A stretch of 57,942 bases of DNA from an uncultured Myxococcales bacterium (GTDB lineage Bacteria > Myxococcota_A > Polyangia > Polyangiales > Polyangiaceae): contig CALFNG010000478.1 in assembly GCA_937902985.1 (NCBI GenBank), forward strand, positions 1-57,942, read 5' to 3'. Positions 35,148 to 41,956 of the stretch are shown piece after piece. The position numbers were made by a program, and so were the translations under genes. Each line of letters starts with the position of its first letter. The stretch's first letter is position 1. A model generated the notes under the pieces. The model saw only the letters and a list, made by a program, of their open reading frames with translations. It made no database searches and was not told the DNA's origin.

Positions 35148-35693
35148 TCAGTGCGCCGCGCTCTTCGGAAGGTTGTTCACCATGAAGCTCACGTTCGGGA
35201 AGCCCGCGAACGCCGCCGTCTGGAACACGCTCTTCACGATGACGGCTTTGACTTCCTGGTCGATCTGCAAGAGCACCACGCCCGGAAAGTCCTTGGTCGG
35301 GTGGGTCTGCTTCCAGAGCTCGCGCTTGGCCTTCAGGAGATTGAAGAGCTCGTCGATGCGCTGCATCCGGTCCGACTCTTCGATCGGCCGGGTGTTCCCC
35401 GCCGGCCCGCCGTCGACCAGGATCTGGCTGCCCACGACCACGACGATGGGCGCGTCGATCATGTCGAGCGTGTTCTCGGCCTTGGGCATGTTGAGGCCCT
35501 TGGCAACGGGGGTCTCGCCGCTGGCGCTGAACGTCATCAGGAGAAAAACGACGGTCACGACGAGGAAGTCGATCATGCTCGTCAGCGACAGACCCGCCGC
35601 AAGCGGGCGCTTGCCGTGGCCCTGGATCTTCTTCTCTACGAACTCGAGCCCCACGTGATGCATGAGGCGACGGGTGGGCGCTGTAATGGCCAT
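35148..35693 (-). CDS. ExbD/TolR-family protein (AglS/AglQ-like stator subunit)
   Basis: 181-residue biopolymer-transport protein. A single N-terminal helix SLTSMIDFLVVTVVFLLMTF carries the family's essential proton-binding Asp at about 42, followed by a periplasmic domain of about 115 residues (QIDQEVKAVIVKSVFQTA is the typical ExbD strand pair). It lacks a peptidoglycan-binding OmpA-like domain. It is the third gene of a minus-strand TolQ-ExbD-ExbD set. Two ExbD genes with one TolQ is the arrangement of the Myxococcus AglRQS gliding motor, which is my reason for suggesting that family. TolR-type use cannot be excluded. Confidence 0.85.
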   Translation of the reverse strand: MAITAPTRRLMHHVGLEFVEKKIQGHGKRPLAAGLSLTSMIDFLVVTVVFLLMTFSASGETPVAKGLNMPKAENTLDMIDAPIVVVVGSQILVDGGPAGNTRPIEESDRMQRIDELFNLLKAKRELWKQTHPTKDFPGVVLLQIDQEVKAVIVKSVFQTAAFAGFPNVSFMVNNLPKSAAH

Positions 35694-35705
35694 GGTCGTC
35701 TGCTC

Positions 35706-36281
35706 TCAGTTCACGGCGAAGGTGATGTTGAACGCGGGCAGCTTTTCGGTCTTGGGGCCGAGCTGTATGTCGCGGTGAGTGCCATACACCGCGTCGATGA
35801 CGCCGATGATGTACTTGAACTCGGTCTTGTTGTCGGTGTGCAGGATCGCCTGATCGAGCTTGCGGTCGGTCGGATTCGAATGCTGGCCCTTGGCCTTCCA
35901 CTCGCTCGCCACCTTGTCCGCCAGGTCGGGGAATCGCACGACTTCGACGGCGCCCTCTTGGGTCACCACGTCTTTGCGGGGCACGTCGATCGAGTCGACC
36001 GTGGTGCTCCCTTGCTTCCAGACGAGCACGAACTTCTCTTCCTCGCGCATCTCGATGTGGAGCTGCTTCTCGGGCTCGGTCTTCTCTTGTTCGACGTCAG
36101 GGCGCGGGGGACCTGGCACCTGCGCGTCGGCGTTGATGCGCGCCATGTGCGTCCAGACCGCCGTGATCAGCAGGAACGAGATGGTAACCATCAAGAGATC
36201 GATCATCGGGATCATGTTGATCTCCGAGTCGAGCGACTTTCGCTTGCCGCCACCGCCGCCGCCAACGTCAACGCCACCCAT
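35706..36281 (-). CDS. ExbD/TolR-family protein (AglQ-like stator subunit)
   Basis: 191-residue ExbD-family protein. After a Gly-rich N-terminus, EINMIPMIDLLMVTISFLLI is the membrane helix with the proton-carrying Asp at residue 28. The periplasmic part is rich in charged residues and ends in a beta domain (FKYIIGVIDAVYG, LPAFNITFAVN). Twelve bases separate it from the next ExbD gene and 110 bases from the TolQ gene, so all three are probably one operon. Its sequence differs from its neighbour, suggesting a hetero-dimeric stator pair. Confidence 0.85.
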   Translation of the reverse strand: MGGVDVGGGGGGKRKSLDSEINMIPMIDLLMVTISFLLITAVWTHMARINADAQVPGPPRPDVEQEKTEPEKQLHIEMREEEKFVLVWKQGSTTVDSIDVPRKDVVTQEGAVEVVRFPDLADKVASEWKAKGQHSNPTDRKLDQAILHTDNKTEFKYIIGVIDAVYGTHRDIQLGPKTEKLPAFNITFAVN

Positions 36282-36391
36282 GTGCTGCTCCGTGTGTTCT
36301 CAACGTCGAGTCTTCACCGCCGCGGAGCTCGCACTCGTTGCGAGCCCCGCGACGTTTCTGATTGGAGGTCCTGGCCCTGCTCGAAGTTCCC

Positions 36392-37045
36392 TCAGCCGCC
36401 GATGCCGGCCATATTGACCTTCTGCCGGTTGGTGACGACCAGGTTGAGGACCTGGACGCTCGCCTCGTTGATGTCGTCTTCGAGCCCCTGCGTCTTGCCG
36501 TTGAGAACGGCGAAGGCGACGAGCGCGATGATGGCGACGATCAACCCGAAGGCCGTGCAGTTCATGGCCTCGGAGATGCCCTCGGCGAGGATTCTCGCCT
36601 TCTGGCTCGGGTCGACGCTCTCGCCGGAGACCGCGCCGAAGCTCGTAATCAGACCGGCCACGGTACCGAGGAGACCGCTGAGCATCGCTAGGTTCGCGAG
36701 CAAAGCGAGGTAACCCGTTCGCTTCGCGATCTTCGGGATCTCCCGAAGCGCTGCCTCATCCATGGCCGCCTGAACTTCTTCGTCCGGACGGTTCACCTTG
36801 ACGAGACCTGCCTGAACGATCCGCGCGAGCGGCGCGTTCGCGGCCGAACACATCTTCACAGCCTTGGCGATGTCGCCCGCGAGAATGCACTTCTGCATCG
36901 TCGCGAGGAACACGTCCTTGTTAATCGAGGAGCCATACAAGTAGAGGGCACGCTCGACGATCACGCCGATCTCCATGATCGACCAGAAGAGGATGATGTA
37001 CATCCCCCATCCGCCTTCTTTGAAATGCTTCCACGCAGCAGCCAT
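36392..37045 (-). CDS. MotA/TolQ/ExbB-family proton channel protein (AglR-like)
   Basis: 217-residue inner-membrane protein with three predicted helices: GMYIILFWSIMEIGVIVERAL (about 14-34), YLALLANLAMLSGLLGTVAGL (about 115-135) and AFGLIVAIIALVAFAVL (about 165-181). The LLGTVAGLI and EGISEAMNCTAFGL patterns are the TolQ/ExbB channel signatures. It forms the proton path with the two ExbD proteins. I placed the start at the ATG 37045 because GGAGG lies eight bases upstream; the longer open frame upstream is Arg-rich and lacks a site. It resembles AglR of Myxococcus in gene order; TolQ or ExbB function is possible. Confidence 0.87.
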   Translation of the reverse strand: MAAAWKHFKEGGWGMYIILFWSIMEIGVIVERALYLYGSSINKDVFLATMQKCILAGDIAKAVKMCSAANAPLARIVQAGLVKVNRPDEEVQAAMDEAALREIPKIAKRTGYLALLANLAMLSGLLGTVAGLITSFGAVSGESVDPSQKARILAEGISEAMNCTAFGLIVAIIALVAFAVLNGKTQGLEDDINEASVQVLNLVVTNRQKVNMAGIGG

Positions 37046-38405
37046 CGAACCGTCCTCCGTCAGGTTTTTTCGTCGACCGACCCACGCCGCCCTCCGTTGT
37101 TCGGGGAGCGTTGATTTGCGAGAGGCGCCGGCGGTTTTGTGAGCTTGCGAGCAGCGAGCTGAAGACCTCGAGCGATGCCGTCCGGCAACGCGTTTGCGTC
37201 GCGCCTGTCGAGCGAGCCGCGGCGACACGTTATCTGAACGAATCCGTTCGAAGCAAGCGACTCACGTCAAGGGCTACGAACATCACGAGCGTGACAGGTG
37301 AGACCAAAGCCCGTCAAGCGAGTTTGGGGGTCGGACCCCGTCGGAGACGTTCTCGAGAGGTCACGAAAGAACACAAAATTCAATGTGTTAACGAATGTTC
37401 TTGTGATGGTGTAATCCTTAGGACCGGCATTCGCGGCCGCTCTCTTCACCAAGCGAACGTTGCCAAGGTCGCCGACGTCATACCAGCGCGCCAGGGTACG
37501 CTTGCTGGGTTCCGAACAGTTCTGAAGCATCTGAAGCAGGGGAGGCGCGAGAGCCTCGGCGTGTTCGAGGTCGGGGGCGCTTTCCTCGACGCATCGACGC
37601 AGCGCCGCGACGCCGCCGGATAGTGCGTGACCCGCGGGGCACGCATTCGGTTCCGGTCCCGCGCCCGCGTTTCGGGGTGATCCATTTCGGCGGCGGCCGC
37701 TACCGGTGAGTGGTGCCCGGTGCGCTTAGTGAGAGGCGGCCGGAGGGCGGATCGAGTCGATGGCCAAGGTAGACCGTAAGAAGGGTGGCGAGCGCGTTGC
37801 CGCGGCGAGCGGGGGGCGATTGTGGATCGTGGCTCGTGCTCGTGATCGTGATCATGCTCGGGCTCGTGATCGCGATTGCGACCACGAGCCTGCTCGGGCT
37901 CGCTCGCCGCAGTCGTTTTGGTGGAAAGAGACAATCGACACGGGTGGCGGTTTGTGGTGCAGTAGCCTGCTGCGGCGTGGCCTGTTTCGAGAGCTCGTCG
38001 CTCTCGGGAGGCTTCACGCTCCCCTCTTCAAAGTGCACGCGACCTTCACCGACGCCGAGGCCAGGTTGACCCGAAGTGGAGCCGAGCGCGGGCAACGGCA
38101 ACGTGACCCGGACGGAACGGTGGGCGCGGCGCAACAGGGCTCGAAGAGCCGCCCGAGAGCGAATGTGAAGGCGAGCGCCAAGGCGAGCGCCAAGGCGAGC
38201 GCCAAGGCGAGCGCCAAGGCGACAGTGTGCGTGCCAACGAACGAAGTACGCGACCGATTTCCCTTTTTCAAAGCGCGTCCCGCTATACTGGCGCGCGGTC
38301 GATCGAGTTGAGCAGGTCGAGCGAGTCTGAGCGAGCGTCCCGCAACCTGAGCGGCGGCAGCGAGCGGTCAGCGGATCCAAAGAATTCAGAAAGGAGCGTC
38401 GGGGA
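37046..38405. promoter_or_regulatory. 1.36-kb divergent intergenic region between two motor operons
   Basis: No convincing gene. It holds a low-GC patch at 37365-37415 with the inverted repeat AACACA-N8-TGTGTT at 37370-37389, a good operator candidate, and a small GC hairpin GGGGTC-ACCCC near 37326. At 37829-37905 is a degenerate CTCGTGATCGTGATC-type repeat, and at 38170-38222 a 12-bp tandem array. AAAGGAG just before 38406 is the ribosome site for the plus-strand triad. Several open frames here have low-complexity, Ala/Leu- or His-rich translations and are not called. Such a long divergent gap suggests dedicated control of both operons. Confidence 0.45.
38170..38222. repeat. 12-bp tandem repeat, GGCGAGCGCCAA, 4.4 copies
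   Basis: Four perfect copies of GGCGAGCGCCAA run from 38170 to 38217, then a partial copy. The unit is a multiple of three and self-complementary in part (GGCG/CGCC), so it reads as Ala-Ser-Ala-Lys on one strand and Ala-Leu on the other. It lies 180 bp upstream of the plus-strand TolQ gene. Confidence 0.8.
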
Positions 38406-39095
38406 ATGTTGGTGGTCCTAGTTGCGGAGCAGGCGGCGCAGGCGGCGAGCGGGAGCTCGGGCCTGATGGGCGCCTTCAAAGAGCGCCCGACATTCCTGGT
38501 CGCCAACCTCGTGGTGAGCGCGGTCGTCGTCGCGATGATCGTCGAGCGCGTCGCGTTCCAGCTCTCGAAATACAGTGTCAACTCGAAAGAGTTCTTCGCG
38601 CAGATCAAGAAGCTCGTCACGGCCGGCAACATCGACCGCGCGATCAAGCTTTGCGACGCGGGCGACTATCCGACACTCCAGCTCGTGAAAGCCGGGCTGA
38701 CCCACGCGAACAAGGGACCCGACGAGATCGACGCCGCCATGAGCGAGAAGATGGGCGAGCTCCGGCCGGCCGTCGAGAAGCGCGTCGGGTCGCTCTGGTC
38801 GCTCGCCAACATCGCGACCCTCATCGGTCTCATCGGAACGGTCGTCGGTTTGATCACGACCTTCAGCGCCGTGTCGGATCCGCGACTCTCGGCGGCGCAG
38901 CGCCAGGCGCAGCTGTCGCTCGGCATCTCGGAGGCCATGTACAACACGGCCTTCGGTCTCGGCATCGCCGTGACCTGCATGATCGCGCACCTCTTCTTGC
39001 ACCAGCGCGCGAAGAACATTCAGCACGACCTGGACGCGACGCAGGAGCGTGTTTTCAACCTGCTCACGATCCAAACCCGTCCCGGCGGCTACTGA
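38406..39095 (+). CDS. MotA/TolQ/ExbB-family proton channel protein (second, AglR-like)
   Basis: 229-residue inner-membrane channel protein, the plus-strand counterpart of the TolQ gene at 36392-37045. Helices lie at about 28-48 (RPTFLVANLVVSAVVVAMIV), 135-160 (ANIATLIGLIGTVVGLITTF) and 185-205 (FGLGIAVTCMIAHLFL). The pattern GLIGTVVGLITTFSAV and LGISEAMYNTAFGL is diagnostic. AAAGGAG lies nine bases before the ATG. Two ExbD genes follow. The two TolQ proteins are similar but not identical, so they probably serve separate or nested motors. Exact partner system unknown. Confidence 0.88.
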   Translation: MLVVLVAEQAAQAASGSSGLMGAFKERPTFLVANLVVSAVVVAMIVERVAFQLSKYSVNSKEFFAQIKKLVTAGNIDRAIKLCDAGDYPTLQLVKAGLTHANKGPDEIDAAMSEKMGELRPAVEKRVGSLWSLANIATLIGLIGTVVGLITTFSAVSDPRLSAAQRQAQLSLGISEAMYNTAFGLGIAVTCMIAHLFLHQRAKNIQHDLDATQERVFNLLTIQTRPGGY

Positions 39096-39113
39096 TCGGG
39101 GACGGAGCCGCAG

Positions 39114-39680
39114 ATGCCGGAGCCCGTCGAGAAGCTCAGCGCAGCGCAGCGAAGCAGGATCCGCCGCCTGTCGATGCCGAAGGAGCTCGCGCCCGATGAA
39201 GAGGGCGGCGAGCTCAACATCATCCCGTTCCTCGACATCATCACCAACGTGTTGATGTTCGTCCTCGCGACGATTTCGGTCACGTTCACCACGATGATCG
39301 ACTCCGAGCCGCCGCGCGCCGGTGGTTCGAGCGCCCGGGCTCCCACGAAGCCGACCCTGTCGCTCAACATCATCGTCGTCGACAAGGGGTTCATCGTGTC
39401 GGCGTTCGGCCAGCGCATCGGCGAAGGCTGCACGGGGCCCGGGTCGGGAACCGCTGTCGGCCTCGTCTCTGGCAGCACCAACTACGACTTCCCCGCCCTC
39501 ACCGCGTGCGCCAAGCGCCTGAAGAACCAGGTGCCCGAAGCGGCCGACGAGACCGCGGCGACGCTGACCGCCAACAAGGACATCCCCTACCAGGTCATCA
39601 TCGGCACCATCGACGCGATCCGAAAGGGCGACGACGGGCAGGAGCTCTTCCCCGACATCAACTTCGGAGTTCCCAAGTGA
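39114..39680 (+). CDS. ExbD/TolR-family protein (third)
   Basis: 188 residues. A basic leader (about 1-35) precedes the helix LNIIPFLDIITNVLMFVLAT, with the essential Asp at about 41. The periplasmic part has a Gly/Ser/Ala spacer, then beta strands with SLNIIVVDKGFIVSAFG and PYQVIIGTIDAIRKGDDG. It starts 18 bp after the TolQ stop, with GGGGACGGAG as a likely ribosome site. Its stop overlaps the start of the next ExbD gene (GTGA), so the two are coupled and are expected in equal amounts. It has no OmpA-like peptidoglycan domain. Confidence 0.87.
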   Translation: MPEPVEKLSAAQRSRIRRLSMPKELAPDEEGGELNIIPFLDIITNVLMFVLATISVTFTTMIDSEPPRAGGSSARAPTKPTLSLNIIVVDKGFIVSAFGQRIGEGCTGPGSGTAVGLVSGSTNYDFPALTACAKRLKNQVPEAADETAATLTANKDIPYQVIIGTIDAIRKGDDGQELFPDINFGVPK

Positions 39681-40327
39681 ACCAGCCGCCGGTCGATCAG
39701 CCGCCGACAGGTCCGGTCGGGCCGGCGCGCCCGCCGCAGAAGCCTGCGAGCATGGTGACTTACAAGCGCGAGCTCCGGAAGGCGATCGCGAAGAACAAGG
39801 TCGAGCCGGAGATCACGTTCCTCAACATCACCGCGATGATGGACATGATGACCATCATCCTGGTGTTCTTGCTCAAGAGCCTGAGCAACTCGCCGGCGTC
39901 GCTGCCGCAGTCGCAAGACCTGCAGCTGCCGAAGAGTATCCTGACCACGGAGCCGGACAGCGAGCCCGAGGGCCTCGCGGTCATCGTCTCGAAGTCGCAG
40001 CTCATCGTCGGCGAGACGGTCGTCTGCCCGGTGCCTCCCGACGCGGCGCAGTACGGCGTCGAGGCCAAGTACAAGCGCGGCTCCCGCAACGACTACTTCA
40101 TCGTGCCCCTCGGCAGCTCGCTCCAGTCGTGGCGCGACTCGGACAAGCGAATCCGCATGGCCACGGGCAAGGACCCGACCCACAGCGAAGCCATAATCAT
40201 CGCAGACTCGTTCACCCCCTACCGCCTCCTCACCGAGGTCATGTACACGCTGGGCCAGACCGAGTTCTCGAAGTTCCACATGATGGTCCTTCAGGGCGGC
40301 GGCAAGATGGGAACGCCGACTCCCTAG
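39677..40327 (+). CDS. ExbD/TolR-family protein (fourth)
   Basis: 216 residues starting at GTG 39677, inside the preceding stop. A Pro-rich leader (VNQPPVDQPPTGPVGPARPP) is followed by a basic segment and the helix ITFLNITAMMDMMTIILVFL with its Asp at about 56. The periplasmic domain contains GLAVIVSKSQLIVGETVVC and ends with AIIIADSFTPYRLLTEVMYT. The longer open frame upstream is a shadow of the previous gene. Second ExbD of this triad; same hetero-pair logic as the minus-strand set. It ends inside a perfect palindrome. Confidence 0.86.
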   Translation: MNQPPVDQPPTGPVGPARPPQKPASMVTYKRELRKAIAKNKVEPEITFLNITAMMDMMTIILVFLLKSLSNSPASLPQSQDLQLPKSILTTEPDSEPEGLAVIVSKSQLIVGETVVCPVPPDAAQYGVEAKYKRGSRNDYFIVPLGSSLQSWRDSDKRIRMATGKDPTHSEAIIIADSFTPYRLLTEVMYTLGQTEFSKFHMMVLQGGGKMGTPTP

Positions 40328-40345
40328 AGCCGGCGCCGGCTCTAG
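40324..40345. terminator. 22-bp perfect palindrome at the end of the motor operon
   Basis: CTAGAGCCGGC directly followed by GCCGGCTCTAG makes a perfect 22-bp palindrome. The stop codon TAG at 40325-40327 is part of the left arm. It is placed to act as a terminator for the plus-strand triad, though no T-run follows. Confidence 0.6.
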
Positions 40346-40426
40346 CCGAGCGCGTGCACCGGGTCCCCCCGGCGCTTCGGGATTGATCGAGGACGAGCAT
40401 CGGTCTCGTCCGACGCTATGCGGCGT

Positions 40427-40645
40427 CTAGGGCTTCTCGTGCTCGTGCTCTCGGCCGCCGTCTCCGCGCTCGTGCTCGTGCTCTCGCTTCTCTCCACTGG
40501 CCCCCGTCGCCGCGGTTCCTTCTGCGGGGGCGGCGGTCGTCTCTGCGGGGACGGCGTCGTCCTTCTTGCTACACGCGGGCAGAAGGAGGAAGGCAGCGGC
40601 GAGCAGGGCGGTGCAGCGGGGGCCGATGAAAAAATTCTTCTCCAT
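40427..40645 (-). CDS. small His/Glu-rich lipoprotein
   Basis: 72-residue predicted lipoprotein. The leader MEKNFFIGPRCTALLAAAFL ends in the lipobox LLPAC (Cys about 25), then KKDDAVPAETTAAPAEG. The C-terminus is strikingly His/Glu/Arg-rich (REHEHERGDGGREHEHEKP), which could bind divalent metals. I chose the ATG at 40645; a GTG 11 codons upstream is possible. No family recognised. The His/Glu tail is encoded by a CTCGTGCTC-type repeat, so part of the composition may reflect sequence drift. Confidence 0.5.
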   Translation of the reverse strand: MEKNFFIGPRCTALLAAAFLLLPACSKKDDAVPAETTAAPAEGTAATGASGEKREHEHERGDGGREHEHEKP

Positions 40646-40795
40646 CTTGCCGGAGTACGAGAACGTCCCTGGCACCACAAGAACGCTCCGCTCCTATCCG
40701 ACGAGCGGTCGCATCCCGCCGCCGAGCCGGCGATCGAGGCCGACCGATTGCCGCCTCGCATTGGCGCCTCGCGGGCGCAGTGGCACGCCGGCGCC

Positions 40796-41956
40796 TCACA
40801 ATCCGAGCCGCTGCGTCGTGCGGCTCGGCGAGGCGTAGAAGCGGCGCATCGAGACGTTCATCACGAGGCCGACCCCCAGCAAGACAGTCATGACGCTCGA
40901 CCCGCCGTACGAGAAGAGAGGCAGCGTCACGCCGACGATGGGCAAGAGGCCCGTGGCCATGCCCAGGTTGAACACGGCGTGCCAGAAGATGATGCTCCCG
41001 ACGCCGACCGCGAGCACGGCACCGAACCGATCCTTCGCCATCGAGGCGACCCGGAGGCACCAGAGAACGAGCAGGCCGTAGAGGCCGACGAGCAGGAGGC
41101 TGCCCGCGAAGCCCCACTCTTCGGCGAAGACGGGGAAGGGGAAGTCGCTGTGCTGTTCGTGCAAGAACATGAACTGGTTCTGGGAGCCGCGCATGAAGCC
41201 CTGCCCGAACCAGCCGCCATTTCCGACGGCGATGCGCGCCTGGTGCGGGTCCCAGTTGAACCCGAGCACGTTCACGTTCGGGTTGAGCCACGCGTTGATG
41301 CGCTCGTTCTGGTAGCCGCGCAGGCCATAGCTCCAGAACACGGGCGCCAGGATCAGTCCGACGACGCCGAGCCAGATCAGGCTCCGCGTCTGCACGCGCG
41401 TGAGCGCGCAGATCGACAGGAACACGAGCACGAGGATCAGGCCCGTCCCGAGGTCGGGCTGGAGCATGACGAGCGCCGTCGGCACCGCCGCGATGACCGC
41501 GGGCACGGCGAGGTCCTTCAGCGTGCGCCCCTCGCTCTTCGGATCGTCGTGCAGGTACTTGGCCAGCGCGATCACGAGGAAGAGCTTCATGAACTCGCTC
41601 GGCTGAAAGCTGTACGAGCCGATGTAGATCCAGCGCGAGCTCCCGCGGATCTCGCGCCCGAGGATGAAGACGAGGAGCAAGAGCACGACGCCGACCGCGT
41701 AGACCGCGTAGCCGAGGCGCTCGTAATGGCGGTAGTCGATCACGGCGGCGACGGTGGCGAGGATGCCGCCGCCCACGAGCCAGTAGATCTGCTGGATGTA
41801 GTCCTCGGCGTGGGCGCCGCGGGCGACGCTCGTGGCCGAGTACAGGTTGATGACGCCGATGACGGCGAGGGTGGCGACCGTGATGAAGAGCAGCCAGTCG
41901 AAGTGCTCGCGCGCCCGCCCCAGCAGGCCGCCGCCGTCGTCGAGACGAAGGGTCAT
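40796..41956 (-). CDS. rodA: RodA, SEDS peptidoglycan polymerase
   Basis: 386-residue polytopic membrane protein of the SEDS family, which polymerises glycan strands from lipid II during cell elongation together with PBP2. Diagnostic parts are SSRWIYIGSYSFQPSEFMKL, QPDLGTGLILVLVFL, FGQGFMRGSQNQFMFLHEQH, DFPFPVFAEEWGFAGSLLL, and TGLLPIVGVTLPLFSYGGSS. The ATG at 41956 overlaps the mrdA stop (ATGA). Last gene of the mreBCD-mrdA-rodA cluster. Highly secure. Confidence 0.95.
   Translation of the reverse strand: MTLRLDDGGGLLGRAREHFDWLLFITVATLAVIGVINLYSATSVARGAHAEDYIQQIYWLVGGGILATVAAVIDYRHYERLGYAVYAVGVVLLLLVFILGREIRGSSRWIYIGSYSFQPSEFMKLFLVIALAKYLHDDPKSEGRTLKDLAVPAVIAAVPTALVMLQPDLGTGLILVLVFLSICALTRVQTRSLIWLGVVGLILAPVFWSYGLRGYQNERINAWLNPNVNVLGFNWDPHQARIAVGNGGWFGQGFMRGSQNQFMFLHEQHSDFPFPVFAEEWGFAGSLLLVGLYGLLVLWCLRVASMAKDRFGAVLAVGVGSIIFWHAVFNLGMATGLLPIVGVTLPLFSYGGSSVMTVLLGVGLVMNVSMRRFYASPSRTTQRLGL

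Noticed and set aside
37111-38311. Several open frames in the gap between the two motor operons, including one with a 25-residue hydrophobic stretch and one His-rich
   Set aside because: Translations come from simple repeats (CTCGTGATC and GGCGAGCGCCAA), with no ribosome sites or family resemblance.
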